64,000 bases of DNA from positions 372,001 through 436,000 of the forward strand of contig JAJGOT010000034.1 of NCBI GenBank assembly GCA_022457155.1. The letters run 5' to 3'. The stretch's first letter is position 1; each line of letters starts with the position of its first letter. The notes below the pieces were generated by a model, which saw only the letters and a list, made by a program, of their open reading frames with translations, was not told the DNA's origin and ran no database searches. The stretch comes from Cladopsammia gracilis (taxonomy: Eukaryota; Cnidaria; Anthozoa; Scleractinia; Dendrophylliidae). Below are positions 1-12,900 of the stretch, piece by piece. A program made the position numbers and the translations under genes.

Positions 1-751
1 TATGGCCACCTCTTTACAATGGCTACCTCTCTACAACAGCTGCCTCACTACAATGGCCACCTCTTTACAATGGCTACCTCTCTACAACAGCCACCTCACT
101 ACAACAGCTACGTTTCTACAACATCTGCCTCGCTACAATGGCCACCTGTTTATAACGTCCACCTCTCTACAACCGCCCTCTCCCTACAATGGCCACCTCT
201 CTACAATGGCCACCTCTCTACAACAGTCACCTCTCTACAACAGCCACCTCTCTACAACAGTCACCTCTCAACAACAGCCACCTCTCTACAGCAGCCACCT
301 CTCTACAACAGCCACCTCTCTACAAAGACCACCCTACTACTGCCACCTCTCTACCATGGCCACCTCCCTACAGTGTACAATAGCCTTCTCTCTACAACAG
401 CCATGTCTGAGCCAACAATTCCCACATTTACTCTTTTTCTATCCTCTCTGCAAACCCAGCATATCACGTCCCCAAACTCCAAAACAACACTGAAATGTGA
501 TTTCATAAGACTAGGTTATTGCATATCATGGGTAACTTCCCAAAGATACCAGACTTTAAAAAAGCAAGGATCTAGCACCTCTGCTGGCCATCAAAATCCT
601 TTCCAATCACTTATGAATGTTAGGAATAAGACTTTTAATAATGAGTGGTGACATATTACACCCCTACCTTCCCCATAACCGGCCACCTCTCTACAACATC
701 CAATAAATTATTGTGTCCCCAAGGTATTTGTTGAGGAGAGGTTCCACTGTG
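1..751. repeat. 17-bp minisatellite and right end of a pogo/Tigger-like MITE
   Basis: Positions 1 to about 410 are a degenerate tandem array of a 17-bp unit close to CCACCTCTCTACAATGG / CCACCTCTCTACAACAG. One further unit lies near 680. The stretch ends at 751 in GAGGAGAGGTTCCACTG, which resembles the end of the element at 60026-60685 (GGAGAGGTTCGACTG). I read it as the right half of a terminal-inverted-repeat element whose left half lies before the window. Long open frames across the array only reflect its 17-bp period and lack of stops. The flank after 751 is TG, not the expected TA. Confidence 0.6.
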
Positions 752-937
752 CAACAAATTTGTGGAGGTGCAGTGGTGAAGCTGATAGTGCATCAGACTT
801 TCTATCAGCTTTACTCTACTTCGACACTCTCCTCCCAGATTGTCTGATTACAAATTCATAGGATAGATGGGAGTGTACTTTCCAAAGTCGGCTGGGAATA
901 AAATCTGTGATGAGAACATTTTCTCATTTTTTTTTAG

Positions 938-992
938 ACGTATCATTGAAGCCACACTTAATGCCATGGAACATCATGTTTCAGAAGCTCAG
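938..992 (+). CDS. ZER1: ZER1 exon (first in window)
   Basis: Acceptor T(n)AG at 935-937. The first base finishes a codon begun upstream. Reads RIIEATLNAMEHHVSEAQ, then donor GTTTGT. Ends in phase 0. Armadillo-type helix. Confidence 0.8.
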
Positions 993-3900
993 GTTTGTAT
1001 TTACACTATAAACTGTATTAATGACTGGTCTCAGGGTTGACTCACTAAGTTTTAGTGTAGACGGTTAAGATATAATTGCGTCGACGAAGGAGACGCTTCC
1101 TAATCTTGTCGGCTAGGCGGAACGAATCGAGAAAAGTGTCGGTACCAAATCTGCGCCATCTTGAAACGTCACAATAGTATCCTGCATGCTTTGCGCGTCG
1201 TCTAAGCGAAGTGTCGGTACCAAATCTGCGCCATCTTGAAACGTCACAATAGTATCCAGCATTCCCAGTGCGTGAAAAATCAGGCATTATCCTGGGGATC
1301 TGGGGTTCCGAAATGTCACATGTGAATAATCTATTTGTCTTGATTTAGTTTCGGATATTTTCCCGATTTTGGAATCGTACGGCTCAATATTTCAATGCCT
1401 ACTAAAAGTACGCAGTGGAAAAATTGGACGAAGGTTCTTCTCCGGACCAAGTAAGTTGTTGGGTCTCTTTGGATTTTCCTCGCTACCGTTCTGCCGGGTA
1501 TGTTTTGAATGTTCTATCTTGATTTTGCTGTGGTTCTCTGCCTGATTTGGGAAGCTTTCAGCTAAATACCGACGTCGTTCTTCGCAATGTTCTACGGTAC
1601 GGTGCAATTCGCTGTATGTCTTGTAGCAATAATTCACTGACCAGCCGCGCCAGGCGAACGCAGATTAACTATACAGTGCTCGAAATTGCGCCTGTATCGG
1701 GCGCATTTGCAACTAAAGATTTCGCAGTTTTGTGACTAAAATTTGTCTAGCTAATAAAGGAATTATATTCAACAGTTTTGTGTCTTACTTGCAACTGGGA
1801 GTTGTAATTTTATCCGAAAAATCCTGCGAAATTCACGTTGAATGTTGCGTGACTTAATCGTCGATTTCATGCTCCATTAACGCAGTGTCCAAGAAGTTTA
1901 TCACGGGGCGGGAGCACTTTTTCAGGCTTTCTCGGAAATTTCTCATTTCCGGTTCCGGTATTAGTATATGTACTGAGGAGTATGATTTCAGAATCGGAGA
2001 AATAACCGAAATGAAATCAAGACAAATATACTATTTATATGTCGGAAAAATCTGAGACCTTTCGGAATACACAGCACGGCAGGATTTTGCCCGATCCCAC
2101 GGCGATAGCGTGAATTTGTTTGATGTCGGACCAACGTTTTTGCCTGGGTGACATATCTCGCGACATAGCCCTTTTAAACAGTGTCTGAATTAATTCATGA
2201 AACTGAGGTACTAGGTCAAGACGAGGTGCCAGGGGATAAGGAGACGCACTATAACCTATGATTACTACTAGTAATAGTAGGCAGCTTGGCAATTGAGTGC
2301 CAAAGGCACAAATTTCTTGGGGATAAATTTGAAAATCTAAAGGCTCAAAATTGCCATTTCATGCATTTTTTGTCAAGACATTTTTCATAAAAACCCTCAA
2401 CTCATTCATTGGTTTTTCGTGTAAGTAAGCTTACATTTTTATTTATTAATTTTACATTGCTTTGCACAACTTTCACTATTCATTCAGGTTTGTTTAACAC
2501 GTCCATTATTAAGCCTTTTCACTGAAAAGTAGGCAGCTCAATTATTTGAAGTAGCCATTTTTTTAGCTGGTTGCCGGCACTTAATGAGAACCCTGGGTCC
2601 TGAGCGAAACAGTTTTGTTTTCCCTTGAATGAATGCACACAGCGAGTTTATACAAATCTGAATTAAAAACACTCTGTGTTCTTCAAATACAGCTTGCTCT
2701 GGAAAATGCTTCTGAATAGAAATGATTTTTTCTTTACAGAGAACATTAACTAAAAAAAAATCAGAATCCCAAAGTATTATTATGCTAAGACCAACATTTT
2801 ATAAGGTTACTTACAGTAGAAGTTAATTGGCATAGAAAGAAATTAATAGTTCATTTTATAGCTCAATTAGTAATTGAACTTCGTGTTGTACAATTTGGGG
2901 TAATCTGTCATACTCGTAATTTTAAATCGCCTTCACACTACGCATTCAGTCGATTTGAAATTATTTGCCAGCTAGATAATACTCCCTGAATTGTACTCCA
3001 CTCTAATTAAAGAGCTCCCTGCAAGAATGTCCTAAGTGCGTTTTTGGTAACTTTCACTAAAATTGTATGTTTTAGGCCTTTAAAAGCACAGTTTTGTCAA
3101 ATTAATGATTTATTATTGTTAAGGGACTTAAAACAGCTCCAAAATGGGGAAGAAAATCCACATCTTTGAGAAAATGTTTTGGGCCCCTATGAGACCCTAT
3201 GGCCCCCAGGACACCCTATGTATCTTTTCAAAAATAAAAATGATTCTGTTCAAAGATAGAAGATTTGTTGACCTGGTTTAAATCCTTTCAGTCATATTTA
3301 CATGATCCAGTCATAATTTTGGCAAGTGAGTCCCTTTTGAGGCCAAAAATCCAAGATTTCAGTGAAAATTTTCCAAAAATGCACTAAGGACGTTATTGCA
3401 GGGAGCCCTTCAATTGCTAAGTACTACTAATTACTGGTACCATTATCTTCTATTTATTTTTTATTTTCTTCAGATACAGAAGAACTGCTGCCTTACTCTG
3501 TGCAACTTCAGAATTCCAAATGATGTGGTAATTATTATTTTTTTTTCTATATGACTGGGTATTTAAACTAGTACCAGAAAACTAAATAGTGTGGTTTTAT
3601 AATGTAACATAAAATTATTGAACAGTACTTTCCTATGTGTACTGTTTGGAAATTGATTGTCTGTAGTACTGTTTATTATGCTTACAAGGTGGTTCAAAGT
3701 CTGTGGATGAAATTTCTAAATTTGACCATAAAATTATATGAAAGCTATATTGACCAGTTCGATCCTGTGGTACTGTTAATATTCTGCAATAGATGAGCCT
3801 TTTGATGAATTTCTTTAGCTATGACCATTCAAATGAAAGCTATTTAATTGTCCAATACTTTTGTGGGGTTCTAGTGTTTAAGTCTGTGGATGAAAACCTA

Positions 3901-6900
3901 AAGTGTGATCATTAATTTTATATGAAAGCTATTAAGCTAAATTGATTGAGCAGTTCTTTCCTGTGGTACTCAATGTACTTTTATGCTGCACACAAGATTG
4001 GAATGCATTTCTCTATGTAAGTATGACCATTCAAATGAAAGGTTTTTGAGAAGTACTTTCCCATTGTTTTCCCAATTGTTTAGATGTTTGCAATTGTGTG
4101 GTTCCAGAAAATATCCATACCTCCCCCACGGATGGTCTTTCAGTTTAGACCCCCCACCCCACTGGAATTTCTGTTCCAGGGGGTTCTTTGACGACCCCCC
4201 ACCCCCCAGGAATTTCCGACTTTTCTTTTTACCCGTTTTTGAAATTCCCAACTGTGTCATGCTTAAAAAAAACATTCACTTGGTTTACACGCAACATAAG
4301 AGACCTCTCACGCGAAAACGATACTAACGGCTATCCGTTCAAGCCGTTCACTTGCCCGGCGTTCACGAACAGCAGGAGGCTGTTCGGTCAAACGGCTGCT
4401 GCTAGCGGTTCAAAAAAATCTTCAGCCGTTAGGAAGGTTGCTGCTAGCGCTAGCCGTTCAAAAAAATCTTCAGCCTTCTGAACGGCTGCTGCTAGCCATT
4501 GGAAAAACATTCATTCGTTCGAATGGCTAGGGTTATCCGTTCGGAAAAAATATTCAGCTGTTCGAACGGCTAATGTTTGTATCCGTTTAGACAAAAACTA
4601 TTAAACGGCTACGCTTATCCATTGACAAACGATTAAAAAGATTTCCAGCCATTTTTACGGCTATCGAAAGAGCTCTAGTCTTTTTGTTCGCTCACCATGC
4701 AATTTGCATATGTCAAAAGTAATTTGAAACCTTTGGGATATAGACATCTCGCTTTTCAAAAAGAGATGCGAAGCACCTCCAGTAGTCATTCTATTGCCGA
4801 AACGATATTTGGAAATGAAAGCAGGGAGTTTGGAAAAGCTTAGTCTTAATTTTTTCCAGCAAAACTACAAAGAAAACAGAGAATTCTTAGAAGCGGACAG
4901 TCAAAAAGTGTGTTGCGTTACCAACACTGTTTCGTATGCAAATTTTAGCAAAACGCAGGGTTCCGTTCCGCTTCGGTTAGTACATACAGTGCTCGAACTG
5001 ATGGTTTCATCATCCTTGATATTATAAAAGTGCTTGGTAAAAAATGTAATCATTAAGCCTGCAATTTAGTTTTTAATGAAGAGTTTTGATTTTAAGACTG
5101 AAAAAGACTCGGGTTTTGATTTTAATTGTTGATGTCGGCAAGAATCATTTGGTTTTGCACGCTCGTTGTCAGAAAACTCTGGTCTTCAACCTGTTTTCGA
5201 CCACTTTTGTTTGGGTGTTTGGCACACTAGCTATTGTTTTGTATAACCGTTTGTCTTCCTTAAAAATTCGGATAATTTTTTTTGTGGGCATATTACAACT
5301 TGCCAATATTGACATCTTATCATTCAAAGATCGCCTTTGTTGCTGTCGGTCAAATTTCTTCGGAACTGTATATCCCTTCGTGTCTTTGATTGTTCGCTCA
5401 AGATTTTTCGATAGCCATTTTAGCCATTTACAGCCAGCCATTCGAAAATTTCTCTTGATCTGCCGTTTAGCCGTTCAGCGCGAGCTGTTCGAAATATTTT
5501 TTTAGCCGTTCACAGCCAGCCGCTTGGAATAAAGATTTTGCCGTTCAGCCGTTCACCGCGAGCCATTCAAAATTTTTCTTCTGCTGTTCAACTTCATCCA
5601 TTCAAAAATTTTCACGTAAGTATAATAAGTTTACTTTGTGCCTTGCTTACGATTTTTCAGTGAATTTCCTTACCATCCGGATAAATTCTTCATGTGGACA
5701 CCCCCACCCCCTCGGAAATTTCTGCCTATTAGCCCCCCTCCCCCATTGGAATTTCCATTGACCATCCGTGGGGGAGGTATGGATATTCTCTGGAACCACA
5801 CATTCTGACAAATGTCTTCACTTTTGGCACTCTCAAGAAGTACCCAAGTAAAGACAGTGTTAAATTATTGGTTTGGTGTGAGAGAATTCCTTGACAATTC
5901 CTTGACAAATGAGAGAATTCCCTAAGAGTGCCAAGAATCAAAATTTAAGAAAAATCCCAAATTTCATTTTGTAAAATATTGAAAAACAAATGGTACCATG
6001 CAAAAGTACTGCCAAAGAGGTTTCATTTGAATGGTCACACCATAGGATTTCATCAACAGACCCAAAAGTTAGAAGAAATGGTACCATGCAAAAGTACTGC
6101 CAAAGAGGTTTCATTTGAATGGTAACACCATAGGATTTCATTGAGAGACTTAAAAGTTAGAACTGCACTACATGTCTTCATAATTGACTCTAGGAGTAAA
6201 TAAGGGTTAAGCTTTATACATGTATTGTTTTAATTTGCAGTTCTGTGACTATAAAAGAATTGTTACACTGTTGTTGAGGAGTGCCTTGGTACACAAAGAA
6301 GACCAGATTCAAAGGATTGCTATTGGGCTGTGTAACCTACTGGTGTGCCAGGTTAGAGTTGAACCGACTATACACATGTAGCTGATACAGTGAAATCTCC
6401 TTGTACTTTGATGTACCCTTTACAGTTCATTCAATTGAGGGATGCTCAAGATTGGACATCAGCACATAAAGGCATCTATGGCAGCTGCTGTCAGTCTATT
6501 TATGATGTCACCACCAATTTAGTATTCTTTTTCATTATGTTACTGATGTACACATGCAAGAACAAAACCCCATTTATTAGGTGGAGAACTAAGAGAATAG
6601 AGTCCTTCACAATTTTTAACATAATTTTTCATAGTTACCCATAACCCTGGGAGGGTACTTTACTTCATGTGTTTTTAAGTGAAAAAGAAAAGTCAGTTTG
6701 AGATATGGAAGTGAATGTTGACCATAATTTTATACTACAACCCCTATTCTAACCCCTAATCTATTCTTTTCCAACAGTTATGTGTGTTTAATTTTAATGC
6801 CTCCTAGCTACCAGTTAGAAGAGTGCATCATAGTCTTAAGATGAAAATAACTAAACTTCTTTGTATTTATAAATAACTTCTCTAGGTACAAGACTCACAG

Positions 6901-9900
6901 AAAATTGTGGTGGGTAAAGAGCTGCAAGGAGTAGAGGTAACTTGTTTTATTGCCAGGTTTACAAAATACAGTAGACCCCTGCTATCTCGAACCCTGGCTA
7001 TCTTGAACACCCAGCTACCTTGTTTTCCATGGGCATTCAGCATGGGTCTACTGTATATTAAATAGTTTTTAATCCAGTAGAGAGTTTTAGAATAAGACTA
7101 TTAAAGTGTTTTTGAATATGAACATAAATGAAAATCATATATGTGAACTGCGGATGAAACATGAGTGATATTTGATCCTCGCAGTGTGCTCTCAACTTAA
7201 GCAGTTGAAAAAGCAACCTGAAAAATATTCAGGCTTGAACGGGATTCAAACTCGTGACCTTGTGATACTGGTGCAATGCTCTATCCAATGAGCTACCAAG
7301 CCATATGGATAGATAGTCAATTGTGAGTTTGTGATATACCCGATGAGTACAATTCAGTTTCGTTTTTCTCTGCCTAAAAATAAACCCTGATAAGCAACAA
7401 TGCCCATCTGAATGTTAAAACTTCATGCTAAATCCTAAATCACTGGTTTATTATACAACATTTTTTCCCACATCTAGGCTTTTAACTGTGTTTTATTTAG
7501 TGACAATTAACCAACACTTTACCGACAGTCGGCCAACAGATTTTTGGGGGAGCTATTGGTCAATTTTACCTTTATTCTCCTTTTTGGGTGCCAAATAGGT
7601 GTAAAATGGAGCTAACATCGTGCAAGTTTTATTTGTGGTGATGCCTTCTGTTCTTGGGTTGGATACTCCATAAATTTTAATTTAAACCATTTTAGATAGA
7701 ATTCCCTTCATCTATGGTTAATCTCATCTTTATCAATTTGTTTCTTGCAGAAAATCCTGACTATTATGCGATACAAGATGGGACATGAACCGGTATTATT
7801 TAAAGCACTTTTTTTTCTCAGAAAAAAACTAATTTCTTTTTCAAATTCTGTTAAATTTTGTTACTTTTTAAACCAACCTATATATGCTCATCTAATAACA
7901 GTTTCATATTTGAATGGTTAGAGCATCTTAAACTGCCTGATGTCAAATTTTGCCATTTTCTCTCGCAAGTTATTCTGTTGTTGTTGTTTTTGAAAATTGT
8001 TGTAAGTATTGTTAGTTGCAGATCCAATATTTAGACCACAATATTCCATATTTTTAAAAAACCTGAACTGACTGTGTTTCAACAGATTATTTTAAAAACA
8101 ATTTTAACTGGAATAGCGGAATTTTTCCATGTATTTCTGGCTTTAATATTTGAGCCTATGAACCCGGAGCCCTGAATTATGGCAAAGAAAGGTGCAAAGT
8201 TTGAACATAGTTAAATGTCTAAATGTGTAGTTCCAGAAAAAATCCATACCCACCCCATGGAAGGTCAGTGGAAATTCCTAGGGGGAGGTGGGTCTTAAAA
8301 GCTAACATTTTAGAAGCAAAGTATGAAGCTAAACTGGAATTTCCTGGGGGGACGGGGTGTAAACAAAAAACCTTCCATGGGGGGAGTATGGATATTTTCT
8401 GGAACTGCACAATGTGGGTCTACAACACTTTGATAATGTTATGACATAATTTAAATCATCAGTAAAAGGACAGACCAACAGATACACAAAACTGATGTCA
8501 ATTTGTTAAATAATTTTAATTTTCCTGTTTTGATTTCAGCCAGTTTGAAATGTGTCTTGTGAATTTTAAAAAAAAAAAACAATATACAGTTGTACTCAGT
8601 CAGATGTGTATTTTGTAGGGACATGGTGGAGTCCTGGAGTGTTGCTGGAGTGCATTGTGGAATGTGACAGGTGAAAAAACACCTTTAGGATAATACTTGA
8701 TTTGATTAATTGTGAGCCATGTTTAACCCTTTAAGCCCTAAGAGTGATCAGCATCAAATTTCTCCTTGTAATATTAATGCCTCATCAACAAAAAGGTCAT
8801 GAGAATTAAGGACCTGATCACACAAGGTTAGTTCTCTTGATATCCAAACAATTTCTCCCTACTACTTCTATAGGAAATGTACAGGACTAGAAATGAGAAT
8901 TTAAATTTTGATGTTAGGCTTAAAGGATTAAAATTAATTATCAGTGTTCTTTGTATGGCTATTTTTCAAAAGAAATGGAGAATATTTATTGTTCTCAGTG
9001 TTAACGGTCAACTCTGCCTGCCTAGCCTTCCTCCTAGCACATACATGTAGCTCACTATAACAGACATTCCATCACTATAAATCCCAACAAATGAGATTTA
9101 CAGCATGCTGTACTGAAAATAATTCACATAATTACAGACTCGCACTATTACAGACACAAAATCATGGTCCTGAATGAAGGTGCCTACTTTAGCGGAAGTT
9201 GACTATATAAAAGATATAAACACTTCTTAAAGTCTAGGGAACTCAAAAATAAATACAAGACTGAGTTGGTAAAGGCTGGCACCACAAGGCGACTAGTCAC
9301 TATGACTAGTCACAGCGACCAAGTTACTTGTAGTTGTTGACACAAAGAGACTGGTTGCAATGGCTAATTTGGTTTGTTATTGGGTTTTTCTTTTGTTTGG
9401 TCGCCACGACTAGTCTCATGAGCAGAACACATGAGGCAACTAGTTGCAAGAACAGTATGGCCTTTGATTGGTTGATTCTTTAATTTGATGGCAGCAACTA
9501 GTTACATGAGCAGTACACACAAGGTGACCAGTTTAAGTTTCATAGTTTGATTTGGAGCGGTTTTATTTGGCCTTTGATTGGTAAATTCTTTAATTTGGTG
9601 GCAACAACTAGTTGCATGAGCAGTACACAGGGTTCTCCCTAAATTTCAGCTCAGCAGGTAAGGGATTTTTGCTAAGCGGTAAAGGGAAAACTGTGTGTCT
9701 TAAAATTTTTCCAGGGGCAAGCGGTTATAGGCGGTAATAAGTGCTGCTTCAAGCGGTAAATTTTACCGGTTACCGCCTGATAAGGAGAACCCTGAGTACA
9801 CATAAGGAGAATGCCACAACTAGTTGCTTCAATTTAAATCAGTATGAATTATTTTTCATTTTCAGACGAGACTCCAGAAAACTGTGCCTTGTTCTTAGCT

Positions 9901-12900
9901 AACCATGGTTTAGAGCTCTTTATGGAGTGTAAAACGGTAAGTAATTTTATCATAATACAACAGTTTTCATGAGCACTAGGTGGTCTTGTGGAATTTGATC
10001 AAAGAAAGTATGTCACCAAAATACATGTTAGCCGTCACCTTCACAATTCTCCTATACAGTACCAGCATCATTGACAAACTACCACAAGTACTCTTTCTTC
10101 CCAAGAACCACAAGAGATTGGAACAGTCCACCACTCAACACAATAGAGTCATGCTCCCTTCATTCTTTCCAAGCCAACCTTGGTCTGGTGCTTATGGCAT
10201 AAACTGTTATTTATTAATATTGACTATTAATTACACATTCTCTTGTAATCATAATTATTAAGTTTTTAATGTGACCCTGACCAACTCGAAAGAATCATCT
10301 CGTGAGATGGAGTCAAGTATTGGAAGATAGATAGACAGATACAGTCAACTCTCTCTTAATGGACACCTCTATAAGATGGACACCCGGTGTTGGTCTCTGT
10401 CATTTGTCAGTCATTTTACTGTAACAAAACTCTCTATAAGACGGACACCTCTCTGAGACGGACAACTGACAATTTGAAACTGTCAACGGACACTCGAGAA
10501 GTGCTTTTTTTAGTGAAAAACACTTTAAAATGGAAATGTAGGTGCTGAATAGCGGAGCTCTCGTGGGCCGAAGGCCCGCTGCGGAGCCCCATACTCATAG
10601 AACCCATGCCCGTAATTTTTATGGTCATGGCCAGAGGAACGTTTCGTGGGCGGCGTCTGTGCATGTGTGTCCGTGCGTTGGGCGGGGCCAGTTCGCGGGC
10701 ACCTATGACATCGCAAAACATCCGGGACCTTAGCAATTTTAAAAGCAAAGCGAGGCTTTGTTTTTCGCGCGGCTACACAGCTGTCAGCTCGGTAAACACT
10801 TTAGTTTCTTTACTATCCATGGTTGGATCTTTCGCTGTGTTTAGCGGAGAATTAAAGTCGTTATTTCGCGGTCTGCTACTCAAGACAGGGATACTAATTA
10901 AGGGATACTCAGAAACCGCTTTAGTGGAAAAAGAAGAGCTTTCAGGGATAAAATCTTGTTTCGAGGAACTTCACACGTTTTTATCAATGCGGGAAGATGT
11001 TTCTTTTACGGATTTCAGAACCAAAGAAGCGGAGTTTTAAAGAATTTCCAAGCAGTGGAGGGACTTAAAGGTGAAACAGATTACATTTTTCGATGGGAAT
11101 TTATGCCTTGGTTTTGCAATACTCGTGGTCATTACCGGAAAAAACGTTCACATCTCTCTTCCCCCCCCCCCCTGCCCCATTGTTGAGGTTTTGAGGTACA
11201 CGTTCTAGTGTCACACTCTTTTAACTCTCCTTTCCTGGTCATGTCTTTCAGTTTCCAAATAACTGCCATAACATGACAACAACTTTCGCTTTTAGATGCT
11301 GGGCACTGACGATCGCAGAATTCTGACTTAATTTTATCTGTACTGCCTCCTTGGGCAATCAGTTTAATCTTAAATTTGCAATGAAGCCCAACAACAGGCT
11401 CTCACTAAGACGCAGGTTTGTTGAGGTTCCTTGTACACCTGTAAATCGTGGAAAATCCCATCATTCGTAGTCCTTTGTCGTTTGAGTTGACAACAACACC
11501 GGCATTGTCATACTTCTTAATGCATTTTCCTGAATTCTTGATGTGTTGAAACTCATCCATGGGTAGAAAGTTTGGGAGGACTGAAAAGTTATTATTAAAT
11601 ATTTCATTTGCCTTTTCATCTGTCGGGAACGAAACCTCAGGCTTTCCCGTTGACGATGAAAACCGATGAATTTTGCATTGTGTTTTCTTTATGGTTTTCT
11701 AAATGCCTTTGAAGTTTCGCTTTTGTGTAGCTCTGTTCCGGGTCTGGGTCGTAAACATTATCACGGTATTTCGGTATTGCGTTGAAAGACAACACTCTGC
11801 AATAAAAGAAGGTGAATACCGTATATGTTAGCTCAAATAGCCAGCCATAAAATGTAAACAAACACACCTTGCCATCTCGCGGGGTACTCACTTCGCTAAA
11901 AGTTGTTTTTTTATTTCCTTGTTGGTTGAGTCGTCTACATTTCAACCAAAACTTTAGTTTCTCCACCGTCCACTTTCCGGCGTCACTTTCATTTTCTATA
12001 AGTGCTCAAGGAATATCTTCTGGTGTGATTTTTCCAATCTCTAAATCGCAGAACGCTGTTGTTTCCGCCGCCATATTTACTTGTTTGAAGTTCGCAGGAA
12101 ATTTTGTGGCCCTTAGGCCTCGCTTTCATGTGACTTCGGCTTACGTCGTAAGTGTATATTGGAATAAAATTTTTCGAACGACGATTGTGTTGACCATTTT
12201 TATGTGTTTGTTCATTCATTGCATAGGTTGAAAAGCGATTTTATGTAAACAAAACAAGACTTGGATTTCCAAATTAAATCAGATTCTCGGGCAATTTTTG
12301 ATACGCAACAGATGTGTTTTATTTGGAAATTAGTCAAACTAGTTATTCTAGACCGAGAAAAAGTTGTTTTGTGAACTTTTGTACGGTCTAAATGTACTGT
12401 GCAGACGGTCGCGTAATACTGTTTTTGAGAACTGCTAAAATTGAAAAATAGCCCGGTCGTCAAGGTGGACCTTTCACCTTAGTTAAATTTATCATTGGCT
12501 TTCTGTTCAGAGAGCGACGCTGTTAGGCTTTAGCCTATCTATCTATCTATATTATTATTGTTGTTCCAGTATCTAGTTTTGCTTAAGTGAATGACTTTAA
12601 ACAGACTTAAAACAGACATATATTCATTGCACATAGGTCAATTTAGCTTGATTACCTCAGAATTACTGATGTCACTTTACCTCAACTCTCTATAAGCCGG
12701 ACACCTCTCTAAGACGGACAGTCTAAGACTGTAGTGTCTCATCCAGTGACAGCGACAGGCAGCTGATGGGCTGTCCTTTTAACTTCCCTTTCCCTACTCT
12801 TTCAGACCCTTCTCAGGTTTGTACTTTTTTAGACTTTGTCAAAAGTCCGTTTCGATTCGTTTCGTTGCACACCTTTTGGGGTCTAGAAGTGGCTTGTGGC

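Noticed and set aside
2..651. Long overlapping open frames (163 and 210 codons) at the window start
   Set aside because: Product is a 17-bp tandem repeat translated in several phases; a repeat without stop codons is open in many frames, so this is not a gene.
5086..5505. 139-codon frame inside the 1.7-kb foldback element
   Set aside because: No domain or transposase motif, and an equally long frame runs on the opposite strand; treated as chance.
7232..7312. tRNA gene on the minus strand
   Set aside because: Acceptor and D arms fit, but the anticodon and T stems have mismatches and the flanks look like a SINE.
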